A stretch of DNA of 64,000 nt from positions 1,488,001 through 1,552,000 of the forward strand of contig OZ253536.1 in assembly GCA_965262425.1 (NCBI GenBank). The letters are read 5' to 3'. The position numbers and the translations under genes were made by a program. Source of the DNA: CAZOZZ01 sp965262425 (GTDB taxonomy: Bacteria; Acidobacteriota; Terriglobia; 20CM-2-55-15). Below are positions 17,676 through 27,800 of the stretch, piece after piece (positions within the stretch are counted from its first letter, which is position 1; each line of letters opens with the position of its first letter). Under the pieces are notes generated by a model. It searched no databases. It saw only the letters and a program-made list of their open reading frames with translations, and was not told where the DNA came from.

Positions 17676-20297
17676 TCACTTCCTCGTGGAAGCACTCCTG
17701 TAAATAGCATTGAACAGGAGCTTGTAGGACCCCCGCGTCTGGAGCCGGATCTCGGGTCGGATCGCAAACAGGACGACGTGACCATCTCCCTGTTCGACAT
17801 CGACCACGGCCGACTTCCCGTTCAGTAACTCCTCACCGAGGGCCATGCCGCTCAGCAGCAACGGTCCCGAAGGGAAACGCGCGACGCCTGTCGCCGCCGA
17901 CCCGGTCGGGTTGAGCACCTGCCCCCGGTTGAACAAGCCCGAGAATTCTCCGGGCATACCGTAGGCGATGGGATGCTCAAGATCCAATGCTATTCGCAGG
18001 AAAGACCCGGGCACCACGAATTCCGCGTCCGGTGTGTCGTCGTCCGCTTCGACCGGACGCCCGAACATGCTCACCGTCAGTCCGGATACCCGCTCGACAG
18101 GCAGGTTGAACTGCTCGATGGCGAAGTCGGTGGACTGTCCGATGGTCAGAAGGGTCCCGCCGGATTCGATGAATTGTTTGAGTTGTTCGACTCCCGCCGA
18201 ACTGATTCCACCGGTCATTTCCGGAGGATAGGAGCCCAGGGCATGCCCTTCGAGCAGTTGAGTCGGAGACCGGTAGGCGGGCAGTATGATCGTGTCAATT
18301 CGGTCGTGGAGACTGCCGGTCCGGATGTCCTGGTCCAGGATGAACTCGAACGGTATCCCGTACTCCGGAAACAGCAGCCGAGCAAAGCCGTATCCGTTTC
18401 GGCCTCCGACGTAGGGTCGATAAATGCCTACCCGGGGCAGGCGGAGAGGCTCTACCGCAACCGTGGGTTGGCTTTCGGTCGCCACAAACTTCAACCCAAA
18501 CTCGGAAGCCAGCGCCTCCAGCTTTCGGCCGATGTCCGGCGCGGATGTGATGACGAATGTTCCCGCAGGCCATCTGCCGCCTGCGGCATCGAAGCCGGCC
18601 TCCGCCCAACCCATGTCGACTCCTGCCTCAAGCAGGCTGGAAACCGCCTTGAGGGCCCCGTTCTCGGTGTAAGAGAGAAGATAAGTCCCCTCGCGGGTCG
18701 TTCCTTCGACCGCCCCCCCTTCGGGCGGAAAGTCCTCGACAAGCACCATTTCCGCCGTGAATTCCGAGGCGACTACGTCCGCTTCGACGCCCATGGCGTA
18801 GGGGTACGAGAAAGCCACCGTATCGTAAGGCGCCCGGACGGGACAGGTGGGACACGCCCGGACCTCGGGGTAACTTTGGGGCTCCAGCATCGCTTTGGCG
18901 AAGTTTCCGAACGGCTGCCTCAGTGGGATCACGTAAGTCCCGGCTGGATAGGATCGGCCGTTGGCCCGCAACGTCTCTTCGGCGCGGTAGATCTCGACCT
19001 CTCCGAAGGCGAGCATCGTCAGCATTTCGCGCATCGTCGATGGGTCGTGCTGGTCTGGCGGGATCAGGTAAGCGAAGGGTGCGTCCGCCCCGGCCAGGGC
19101 GTCGGACGCGGCCGTGTACTTGACCCGCAAATAGCGTTCGCGGTTGTTGGAGAGGTGTCCCACTTCCGCTTCCAGCGCTGCCGCGATGTAGGGGAGTATC
19201 TGCTTGTTCCCCCATTCTCCGCCACACCACACGACCGGGAACTTCTCGGAAGCAACCTTCGGGTCGATGCCCGAATCCAGCCTGAGGTCCTCGAACCTCC
19301 AGCGGGCCGGGGCCGACAGGCGTGCACCGGACGCTTCGGTCAGGATCCGGAGCGCGTGATGATGCTGGGCGTATCCACGTGCGGGATTCCAGAGATCGTA
19401 CTTCGTATTGAAGGTCACGCCCGTCAGACCTCGTTCGAGCACGTGGCCGGCCATGGCCATGCCCATTTCGTTCTGCAGGTGCCAGATCATCGGATGGATG
19501 TTGGGTTCTATCGGGCCGATGTAGGGAGGCGTAAAGAATCGCACTCCGGGACGGGGCTGGCTCCCCATCGTGTGGATATCGTGTATGGCGTTGACCTGCC
19601 ATCGCTTGATCGTGCCGACGACTGCTCGGGCTTCGGGCATGGAGAACGTGTACCAGTCGCGGTTGATCTCCCCGTTGAAACTGGAAAGCTCGGGCAGGTC
19701 CACACCTTCCCATTCGGTCCCGCGGGTCTTCTCGACCCAGTCATGTACAAAATCGAGACCGTCCGGGTTCATCGTTGCCATGAACAGAAGGACCGTATTG
19801 TCCCGCCAGGCACGGACCTGCTCGCTGTTCTCGGTCGCGACCCGGTGGAGGAACAGTATCTGGGACATCCAGGCCGCCGTGTGCGCCGCTTCAGCCACGA
19901 AGAATAACATCGTGGGCCGCCCGTCGCGGATGAGCGTGTCCAGTTCGCCAGGTGCTATTGTCCGGGGGTCCGCAAGTTTCATCTGGATCCGCCGGATTTC
20001 CTCGGAACGCTCCAGGTTCTCACTCGAAGAGACCGTGGCCAGTATGAGCGGACGATCCTGGCTGGTTCGTCCTACGATTTCGTACCGGACGTGGTCGGAC
20101 GTTCGGCTGAGATGCTCAAAGTAGGCGACAATCCGATCCCAGTCGGGTACGCGCGGATCGTCCCCTAATGGATAGCCGAAGAACTCCGCCGGGGTCTGGC
20201 TCGTCTGAGCAAACCCGTTGGCGCTGAAGATGCACAGAGCCAGGAGCAGCCAGCCCCATCTCGTGCCTAGACGACTCGCAACGTGTGATCTATTCAT
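17676..20297 (-). CDS. M14-like metallopeptidase, altered zinc motif (A)
   Basis: An 873-residue exported protein (signal about residues 1-30, ending NGFAQ). The M14 carboxypeptidase-like domain covers about residues 40-330, with conserved landmarks NPDG (177-180), NRDW (212-215) and DIHTMG (H242). The usual first zinc motif HXXE is replaced at 136-139 by EAAH, so the His and Glu positions appear exchanged. The C-terminal half (about 600-800) resembles a glutamine-amidotransferase-like fold seen in related large M14 proteins. GGAAGGA precedes the ATG. It is a paralogue of the protein at 22166-24754. Whether it still cleaves peptides is open. Confidence 0.82.
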   Translation of the reverse strand: MNRSHVASRLGTRWGWLLLALCIFSANGFAQTSQTPAEFFGYPLGDDPRVPDWDRIVAYFEHLSRTSDHVRYEIVGRTSQDRPLILATVSSSENLERSEEIRRIQMKLADPRTIAPGELDTLIRDGRPTMLFFVAEAAHTAAWMSQILFLHRVATENSEQVRAWRDNTVLLFMATMNPDGLDFVHDWVEKTRGTEWEGVDLPELSSFNGEINRDWYTFSMPEARAVVGTIKRWQVNAIHDIHTMGSQPRPGVRFFTPPYIGPIEPNIHPMIWHLQNEMGMAMAGHVLERGLTGVTFNTKYDLWNPARGYAQHHHALRILTEASGARLSAPARWRFEDLRLDSGIDPKVASEKFPVVWCGGEWGNKQILPYIAAALEAEVGHLSNNRERYLRVKYTAASDALAGADAPFAYLIPPDQHDPSTMREMLTMLAFGEVEIYRAEETLRANGRSYPAGTYVIPLRQPFGNFAKAMLEPQSYPEVRACPTCPVRAPYDTVAFSYPYAMGVEADVVASEFTAEMVLVEDFPPEGGAVEGTTREGTYLLSYTENGALKAVSSLLEAGVDMGWAEAGFDAAGGRWPAGTFVITSAPDIGRKLEALASEFGLKFVATESQPTVAVEPLRLPRVGIYRPYVGGRNGYGFARLLFPEYGIPFEFILDQDIRTGSLHDRIDTIILPAYRSPTQLLEGHALGSYPPEMTGGISSAGVEQLKQFIESGGTLLTIGQSTDFAIEQFNLPVERVSGLTVSMFGRPVEADDDTPDAEFVVPGSFLRIALDLEHPIAYGMPGEFSGLFNRGQVLNPTGSAATGVARFPSGPLLLSGMALGEELLNGKSAVVDVEQGDGHVVLFAIRPEIRLQTRGSYKLLFNAIYRSASTRK

Positions 20298-20346
20298 GTT
20301 TCAGTCCTTCCCGGTTCGAAGGCCCAGGTGGACCTGCCGGGAAATT

Positions 20347-21273
20347 CTAAGTTAGTTTGTCGCGCAGCGTGCGGACCGCCGCGGCGGATCGATGCAACGC
20401 TTCCAACTCCTCGGGAGTCAGGGCCAGCTCGACGACGCGCTCGATGCCTGCTCCACCGAGGACGACCGGGACGCCGACATAAACGTCTTCGATACCGTAT
20501 TGACCTTTCAAGTACGCGGAACAGGGCAGTATGTTGCGCTCATCCTGAACGATAGCGCGGATCATTTCGACGATGGCGGCCGATGGCGCGTAGTAGGCGC
20601 CGCCGGTCTTCATGAGAGAGACGATCTCGGTGCCGCCGTTCCTGGTCCGCTCGACCAGGGCGTCGATCCTGTTGGCCGGAAGCAACTCGGTGATCGGCAC
20701 GCCGGCAACGGTCGAGAGCCGGGGGAGGGGCACCATGGTGTCGCCGTGGCCCCCAAGAACCAGTGCATCGACATTCCGGACGGAAACACCCAGTTCGAGA
20801 GCGATGAAATTTCGGAAGCGAGCCGAATCGAGGATCCCGGCCATACCGATTACGCGAGGAAGCGGCAGCCCGCTCGTTCTGGCTGCAACGTGGCACATGG
20901 CATCGAGTGGATTAGCGACCACGATCAGGATTGGATCACGAGAGTGCTCCATCACTCCCGTGACCGCTTCGGCCATGATTGCGGCGTTCTTGGCCAACAG
21001 ATCGTCCCGAGTCATTCCCGGCAGGCGCGGCAGGCCGGCGGGGATCACGACGATGTCCGAGTCGGCGGTGACATCGTACGTGTTGCTTCCCTGAATGAAG
21101 CTATCCGAGAGCGTGACGGCCCCGGCCTGGAGCATGTCCAGGGCCCGGCCCTGGGGCATTCCTTCGATCACATCCACCATCGCGACGTCGAACGAACCCA
21201 TACCGGCCAGTCTCAAAGCCGTCGTCGCGCCAACGTTACCCGCACCGATTACAGAAATCTTTCTTCGCTTCAT
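20347..21273 (-). CDS. mdh: Malate dehydrogenase, LDH-like type
   Basis: A 308-residue NAD-dependent dehydrogenase that interconverts malate and oxaloacetate. The Rossmann motif GAGNVGATTALRLA is at residues 10-23. The substrate loop reads GLPRLPGMTR, with the arginines expected of malate rather than lactate enzymes. The catalytic histidine lies in GGHGDTMVPL, and the preceding VANPLDAM block is typical. GGAG just before the ATG supports the start. Its presence between secreted peptidases and a creatininase-like gene is odd for a central enzyme, and it may be a local duplicate. The other genes of the operon do not explain it. Confidence 0.93.
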   Translation of the reverse strand: MKRRKISVIGAGNVGATTALRLAGMGSFDVAMVDVIEGMPQGRALDMLQAGAVTLSDSFIQGSNTYDVTADSDIVVIPAGLPRLPGMTRDDLLAKNAAIMAEAVTGVMEHSRDPILIVVANPLDAMCHVAARTSGLPLPRVIGMAGILDSARFRNFIALELGVSVRNVDALVLGGHGDTMVPLPRLSTVAGVPITELLPANRIDALVERTRNGGTEIVSLMKTGGAYYAPSAAIVEMIRAIVQDERNILPCSAYLKGQYGIEDVYVGVPVVLGGAGIERVVELALTPEELEALHRSAAAVRTLRDKLT

Positions 21274-21320
21274 TTACTCCAGTCCGTTGAGAATCCAAAT
21301 GAATTGTCCGACCATCGGCA

Positions 21321-22121
21321 TCAATTGCCGACCAGGCCGCGGATCTGTTTGACGGCCAGTTCGACTTTCAGGTCCAGGAAAATCTTGCCCAGAGCCGGGG
21401 CCGAAGCCCGCGGGTCACCAGCGACGCCGTTGTCAGCGCCGGCCTCGTCAATCCGGTCGAATCGAATCCAATCCGGGCGCAGATACATGATCTCAGAGGT
21501 GTCTTGAATGCCGGCGTGTCCGGCGCCTTCGAGACCGTTTGAGGCCAGATGTTCCCGGAATCTGGCGCCGGCCAGTCGGTAGACGTCATCGCCGTAGTGA
21601 AAACGGACGCCATCGCCGCGGTACTTCTTGTCCAGTTCCTCCGCCACGCTCTTTAACGTGTCCTGACCCCCACCATGGTCGCCCATGATCACGATGTTCT
21701 TGAAACCGGAGGTCATCGCGCTCAGCGCTACGTCGCGCGCCACGGCGCCGTAGGTTTCATCGGTGAGGCTGATCGAACCCGGGTAGGCCATGAAGTTTTC
21801 TTTGACCGTCGGATCGCCCAGCGGCGCGAACGGCATGACCGGGTACAGGATCGCATTTCCCAGTTCCCGGACGATCTGTTCACCGACCCATTCGGCGACG
21901 ATTCCGTGCTTGCCGAATGCCATGTGAAGACCGTTCTGCTCGATGCTGCCGGCGTAGTACACCGCGGTCGTTTTTCCCGCCTCGATTGCATGGGCGACCT
22001 CTTCCCACGTCATGTCCTCGATCCGAACCAGGTCTGATTGAGATACTCCGGCGGCGGCCGTTGACAGGATCAGGAACACACACACGGTAAGCCTGCCGGA
22101 CCAGGATGAAATGGATCTCAT
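21321..22121 (-). CDS. Exported creatininase-family amidohydrolase
   Basis: A 266-residue protein. The ATG at 22121 follows a strong GGAGG site and begins a signal peptide (MRSISSWSGRLTVCVFLILS). Creatininase-family landmarks are visible: GSIEQNGLHMAFGKHG (E61, H66), GDHGGGQ and DTSEIMYL. The metal-binding aspartate usually found in the GTD motif after the first block is replaced here by the KHG sequence (H72). The family hydrolyses cyclic or linear amides such as creatinine and formamides. Export is unusual for characterised members. The substrate is unknown. It lies 44 bp after an M14-like gene and 47 bp before mdh. Confidence 0.82.
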   Translation of the reverse strand: MRSISSWSGRLTVCVFLILSTAAAGVSQSDLVRIEDMTWEEVAHAIEAGKTTAVYYAGSIEQNGLHMAFGKHGIVAEWVGEQIVRELGNAILYPVMPFAPLGDPTVKENFMAYPGSISLTDETYGAVARDVALSAMTSGFKNIVIMGDHGGGQDTLKSVAEELDKKYRGDGVRFHYGDDVYRLAGARFREHLASNGLEGAGHAGIQDTSEIMYLRPDWIRFDRIDEAGADNGVAGDPRASAPALGKIFLDLKVELAVKQIRGLVGN

Positions 22122-22165
22122 TAAAATTCCTCCGTCTTGAGTTTGTGTGTCTCGGTTCGACACTT

Positions 22166-24754
22166 TTACTGAGGCCGCTCCGGCCGGTCAACAGGCGCGG
22201 CCGAACCGTAGAGAATCGAGTTGAACAGGAGCTTGTAAGTCCCCCGAGCCTGCATGCGATAGATAGGCCGGATGCCGAACAGAAAGACATGTCCATCTCC
22301 GACCTGGGCGTCGACTACCGCGGCACGATCGAACAGGTTCTCCTCGCCGGTGAGCCAGCCGCTGATCAACGGGTTCATCGCCGGGTAGCGCGCGACGGCT
22401 TCCGCGCCTTCGCCTGTGATTTCAAACACCGGGTTGCGGAAATTCATCGCGGCGAAGTCGCGCGACATTCCGAAGGTCACAGGGCTGTCCCCATTGCCGA
22501 TAAGTCGCACCAGAGAGCCCGGCACGACGAACTCGGCGTCGGTCAAGTCGGCGACGACGTTCCGAACGGGCAAACCGAATTCCCGGATCGCCAGATCCGT
22601 GCTCAGGTCGTTCGCGATCAACGTCCCACCGGCTTCAACGAAAGCCTTCAGATTGCGTACGCCGAGAGCACCGATGCCTCCCAACTGTTCCGGGAAGATC
22701 GTGCCGGGTTGGCGACCGTTCAGGATGACTTCGGAGCGGAGATATGGCGGCAGGATGATGACGTCCACGTCATCTCTCAAGCTTCCACCCCGGATGTCGC
22801 CGTCGACGAGTTCTTTCCAGGGGAACCCATACTCGTCGAACAGCTTGAAGTACCAGCCGTACTCGTCGTATCGCTCCCGTGCGTAACTACGGTAGACGCC
22901 GGTCCGGGCGTGTTTCAGTTGCTGCATCGGGACGTCGATCGATTCAACGACACCGGTGATGTCGACGCCCAGGTCCGTCGACATCGACCGCAAGCGGGTT
23001 TCGAGGCCTGGGCTTGCCGGGACGTAGAAGGATCCGTCGGGATGGATGGCGCCTTCGACCTCGACGTCCTCGCGCAACCAGAACACTTCGTTCGAATCCT
23101 CCATCAGGCCGGTCACCGCTTTGATGGCGGCGTTCGAGCTTCGAGCGATCAGGTATCCCGTCGAGTCGGCACTTCCAGTGAAGCTTCCCGCCGGCGCCGG
23201 CGCCGCGTCGAGCTTGGTCATCTGTACCTCGAACGGAAGCTCGACCTGGACCGAAGCCACTCCCATCTGAACCGGGAGGGTGAATCCAATCGAGTCGTAC
23301 GGGGCGATCGCGTCATCCCCGTTGTAAACCATCGGGTACCCCTTCGTCTCCATTACGGCCTTCAAGTACCGGCCGCAGGGTTGCGCGATCGGGAGGATGT
23401 AATCCCCGGCCTCGTATGCGACTCCATCGGCGGTGAACGCCGCATCCGACCGGTGGACTTCGACGTCGGCAAAGATCAGCTTGTCGATCAGCTCTGCCGC
23501 CGTCGAGGTATCCCGCTGCTCGGAAGGGATGATGAAGGCGAAGGGTTTCCCTTGATATTCAACACTGTCACGATAGATCGTCAAGTGATCGCGAAGCCAA
23601 CGCTCGCGGTAGCGGGATGCATGTGTCATTGCCGCCATCATGATCGGCTGCTCGTACTCGATCACCTGCCGGATGCCCCATTCTCCGCCCTTCCACGGAA
23701 TCGGGTTGTTCCATGAGAACTTGGTAACGTCTACGTTGCGTTGCGGAGCCAGTTGGTCGGGCCGCAACGTGACGTCGGTGGCCAGGTTCGGCGTGGCGGC
23801 TTCAGAGAGCATCCGGACGGAGTTATGGAGCGGCCCATATTGCCGCATCGGATTAAAGGCGTCGTATATCGAGTGGAAGGACACTCCGGGTTTGCCGAGT
23901 TCGATCAGCGACGTGGCCAGGAACATCCCCAGTTCGTTCGTGCTTTGAAGAATGAGGGGGTGAACGTTCGGCTCGTTGGGCTCGACAAACGGGGGCACCC
24001 ACATCCGGACACCCCGGCTCAAGCGGCCTCCCATCTGGTGCATGTCGAAGATGATCGGTGGGCGCCAGGCGTTAAATACGTGCTCGACGGTCAGGCGGAT
24101 CTCCGGATGGACGAAGTTGAACCAGTCCCGGTTGTTCTCACCGTAATAGAAGTGGTGGCTGTCCGCCATCGTCCCCTCGTAGGGGGTGCCGGCCGTTTTG
24201 GCGACCCATTCCGAGTACACGTTGTAGCCATCCGGGTTCAGCGAAGGAACGAGCAGCAGGATCGTGTTTTCGAGTATCTCGCGCACCTCGGGCGTGTCCT
24301 CGGTGGCGAGCGTATAGGCGAACAACATGGCGGACTGTGGAGAACCCACCTCGTCGGCGTCTACCGCGCAGGTGATGGCGACGACGTTCTTACCGCGAGC
24401 GATCAGCGTTTCCGCTTCCGAATCGGACAGCCCTCTGGGATCGGCCAGCCGGTTCATGATCTGACGATACTCTTCAAGATTCTCGAGGTTGTCCGGTGAC
24501 GAGATTGTCGCCATGACGAACGGAAGGCCACGCGACGAGTCTCCGAGTTGCTCGAAGCGGACCCTGTCGGACACACCGTCGAGGTAACGAAAATACTCGA
24601 CTATTTTCTCCCAGGCCGGGACTTTGTTGTTTTCACCGAGTTCCTGCCCGATGATTTCCCGCGGATGCTGGATGGTCTCATCCTGGGCTCTTCCCATGGG
24701 AACGAACCATACCAGCAGCAACGCGACTAACGAGAACAGTCGGCTTTGAATCAT
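22166..24754 (-). CDS. M14-like metallopeptidase, altered zinc motif (B)
   Basis: An 862-residue exported protein. The ATG at 24754 is preferred to a GTG 75 bp upstream because GAGGAG lies just before it and a signal peptide follows (MIQSRLFSLVALLLVWF). The M14 domain covers about residues 30-320, with NPDGYN, NNRDWF and DMHQMG (H239). The first zinc motif reads DADE at residues 132-135, so aspartate stands where M14 enzymes have histidine, while the glutamate is kept. The C-terminal region matches paralogue A. It heads a tight run of six minus-strand genes, and a terminator separates it from the TonB gene upstream. Confidence 0.82.
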   Translation of the reverse strand: MIQSRLFSLVALLLVWFVPMGRAQDETIQHPREIIGQELGENNKVPAWEKIVEYFRYLDGVSDRVRFEQLGDSSRGLPFVMATISSPDNLENLEEYRQIMNRLADPRGLSDSEAETLIARGKNVVAITCAVDADEVGSPQSAMLFAYTLATEDTPEVREILENTILLLVPSLNPDGYNVYSEWVAKTAGTPYEGTMADSHHFYYGENNRDWFNFVHPEIRLTVEHVFNAWRPPIIFDMHQMGGRLSRGVRMWVPPFVEPNEPNVHPLILQSTNELGMFLATSLIELGKPGVSFHSIYDAFNPMRQYGPLHNSVRMLSEAATPNLATDVTLRPDQLAPQRNVDVTKFSWNNPIPWKGGEWGIRQVIEYEQPIMMAAMTHASRYRERWLRDHLTIYRDSVEYQGKPFAFIIPSEQRDTSTAAELIDKLIFADVEVHRSDAAFTADGVAYEAGDYILPIAQPCGRYLKAVMETKGYPMVYNGDDAIAPYDSIGFTLPVQMGVASVQVELPFEVQMTKLDAAPAPAGSFTGSADSTGYLIARSSNAAIKAVTGLMEDSNEVFWLREDVEVEGAIHPDGSFYVPASPGLETRLRSMSTDLGVDITGVVESIDVPMQQLKHARTGVYRSYARERYDEYGWYFKLFDEYGFPWKELVDGDIRGGSLRDDVDVIILPPYLRSEVILNGRQPGTIFPEQLGGIGALGVRNLKAFVEAGGTLIANDLSTDLAIREFGLPVRNVVADLTDAEFVVPGSLVRLIGNGDSPVTFGMSRDFAAMNFRNPVFEITGEGAEAVARYPAMNPLISGWLTGEENLFDRAAVVDAQVGDGHVFLFGIRPIYRMQARGTYKLLFNSILYGSAAPVDRPERPQ

Positions 24755-24837
24755 TCGGAGTCTCCTCGAATAATGTGCAGTTTTTCGGAGCGGCTGACGG
24801 GACCCGCCGGCAACATTCTGGGAAAGCACCTGAACCG

Positions 24838-24866
24838 AAAAAGGGGCGCCGACACGTCGGCGCCCC
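24838..24866 (-). terminator. Intrinsic terminator after TonB gene
   Basis: Read on the minus strand, GGGGCGCCGA and TCGGCGCCCC form a ten-pair GC-rich stem followed directly by TTTTTTC. It lies 23 bp after the stop codon of the receptor gene at 24889-28179. Confidence 0.9.
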
Positions 24867-24888
24867 CAAGTTTAGTTCAACGGACTGC

Positions 24889-27800
24889 CTAGTAGTAGAT
24901 TTTGATACTGAACTGAACCTGCCGAGACGGACGGGCCGAGAAGATCTTGCCGAAGTTTCCCGTACCGAAGTTGCGATTGGGCATATTGAAGTTCGGGTGG
25001 TTGGGAAGGTTGAAGATCTCCGCCCGGAACTGGACGTTACCGGATTCCCCGAAATAGTGGTTCTTCAACAGGGAAAAGTCGATATTGTTGGTTCCGGGGC
25101 CTCGCACGACGTTTCGGCCGGAGTTTCCGAAGTTCCCGACTCCTGGCGCCGAGAACGCATCAATATTGAACCACCGGTCGATGGTCCGGCTGCCGCGAGG
25201 CAAGGTCGCGTCGCCGATCAGGTTGGGATGATCCGTGCGGTTTCCTCCGGTCCGGCTGTTGTCGTTTGGTATCCGTGGGGTCAGCGGGCGACCGGTCATG
25301 AACGTCATGATTCCCGACACGTCCCAACCGCCCAGGATGTAGCTGGCAGGGCCGTCGTTCAAGAACCTTCTACCCTTTCCGAATGGCACTTCGTAAACGT
25401 AGTTAGCGACCAGCCGGTGGGTCGCGTCAAAGCCGGAGACTCCCCGGTTGGCGTCATAGTTGAGGTGATCCTGCGGGGTGCTCGAATCCCCGGCGGTACC
25501 TCGTCCCGAGAAATTGTCGATAGACTTCGACCAAGTGTAGGACATCAGGAACGTGATGCCATCCGAGAACCGTTTTTCCACTCTTCCATACAAAGCGTGG
25601 AAGACGGACTGGGCTTGGGATTCCCTGATATTGATGTTGGCGAATCCCGGAATCGGCCGCCGATCGCTGATGCTGGAGCTTAGGTCCGCACTGGGGCGGG
25701 GCTGGTTGATGTTGCGTTGCCGGTGCAGGGAATTGCCCTTCGCTCCGGCGTAAGTGAAGTCGAGGACCAGGTTCGAAAACAGCTCATGTTGGAAGCCGAA
25801 GTTCCACTGCTCAACGTGCGCGTTCTTGAAGTTCTTGTCGGTTCCCACCGGCCCCAGGGTGGCACCGCCCAGTCCCGTTGGGAACGGGTCGTTCAGGAAC
25901 CCGTCGCCGATTCCCCCGGAGGTGGGGTCGAGGCCGATGCCTGTGGAGGTGCTGAAGTTGAACGTCTGCGTGAAACGGAACGGGACGTTGTTGGAGTCCC
26001 CGATCCCGTTGTTCAGACGCATCATGTCGACGAACACCCCGGCTCCACCCTTGACCACGGTTCGGCCCGTGCCGAACACGTCCCAGGCGAACCCGAATCG
26101 AGGCGCAAAGTTATTGTGATCCCCGTTAAAAATTTTCTTTTTCCCGGTGTCGACAAAGTTCACGTTCGCAAGCAGCGCGGCGATGTCGGCATCGGTGTTC
26201 TCGGGCCGGGAGATGTCCCGGCGCACGCCGGCGGTGCCGGCGGTCTCGATGCAGATGCATTCTGGATTGAAGATTGCATACCGGTCCGAGGTCGAGTTGA
26301 ACTGGGTAATGAGCTCGTAGCGGAGGCCGATGTTCAACGTCACGGTCGGAGCGACTTTCCAGTCGTCCTGGATGTACATCCCGTAGGCTTCGTGTCGGAT
26401 CGGATTCCGCGTGTCTCCCAGGCGCCGCGTGGAGCGGTTGGGCAGCCCGAGCAGGAGGTCGGCAAAGGCGTCACCCGAGTAGTTTCCGCCGAAACGATAA
26501 ATCCCGAGTGATCGGGAGTTGTTCAACCGGTTGGACCGGAACTGTTCGGCCTGGAAGCCGCCCTTGATGTTGTGGGCGCCTCTGGTGTGAGTCAGGTTTA
26601 CCGTGAACTGGTAGGTATTGTCACTCCGGTCGGTCGGGAACGATTGCGTGCCGAGATCGTCGTAGCCGGTCATCTGGATCCGCGGCCAACCGAAGTTGAA
26701 CTCGTTGTCCGTCGTTCCGTTGATGCCGACCTGGGTCGGGATGTCGGTGCGGTTGAATCCGCGACGGAACTGCGACAGGCGGTTGTAGCCCACCCGGGTT
26801 TCGAGGACGGTCTGCGATGAGAAGATGTGCGTGTCGGTGATCGACAGGCTCTGGGCCGTCTGGGTGTCCAGGCGGGTCCCCAGATCCGGCAGGTTCGTGA
26901 TCCCACCGTATTGGTTGAACGGATCCTGTTCGAAGTCGTCGTTGAAGGAGTAGCGTGCGTAAAAGGAGTTGAAATCCGAGAACTGGTGGTCGAACCGGAA
27001 CGTGTACTGTTCCGTATTCTTCTTGTTCTTCTGGCTCGAAGAGAAATTACGGGTCAGGCCAGGCTGGTTCGGCGCATACGGCGCGTAGCCGAGGTCGATC
27101 AGGGCCTTACCCGCGGGGTTGAACATGCTGGAAGGAATCTGGTTGTTCGGGAAGGGCTCTCCGGTGTAAGGATTTGTGAGCTGTTTGCCAAGCCCCGAAA
27201 AATCCCCGTTCAGCATTGCGGGCAGCGGGACCGTGGCCGTGCGCGTGATGCCTCGCCGCTCTCTCAGGAACTCCCCGTTGAAGAACAGGAAGGTCTTGTT
27301 CTTAATGATCGGGAAGCCGATGTTGCCGCCGAAATTATTCCGCTGGAATGCGGGGATATCTTGGTCCTTCAGGTCGAAAAAGTTTCTCGCGTCGAAAACT
27401 GAATTGCGGATGAAGTTGTAGACGACACCGTGGACCTCGTTCGATCCGGACTTCGTCGTCACGGCGATCTGTCCACCGGCCATCTGGCCGAGCTCTGCCG
27501 AGTAGGTGGAGGTCTGGACCTTGAACTCCTGCACCGAGTCGATCGAGGGCTTGAAGGTCGTCATACCGACTAGGCCGTTGACGATGGCGACGCCGTCGAG
27601 TTGGAAAGTCGTCGATTCCTCGCGAGCTCCCGCTACCGTGATCCCACCGCGGAAACCAAGGCCCGACCCTTCGGCCGGTTCCATGGCTCCCGGCGCCAGC
27701 AGCGTCAGGCTCTGGAACGCCCGGCCGTTCAACGGCAGGTCGACGATTTTCTTGTTGTCGATAATGGTGCCGACTGATGACGTCTCACTCTGGACCAGAG

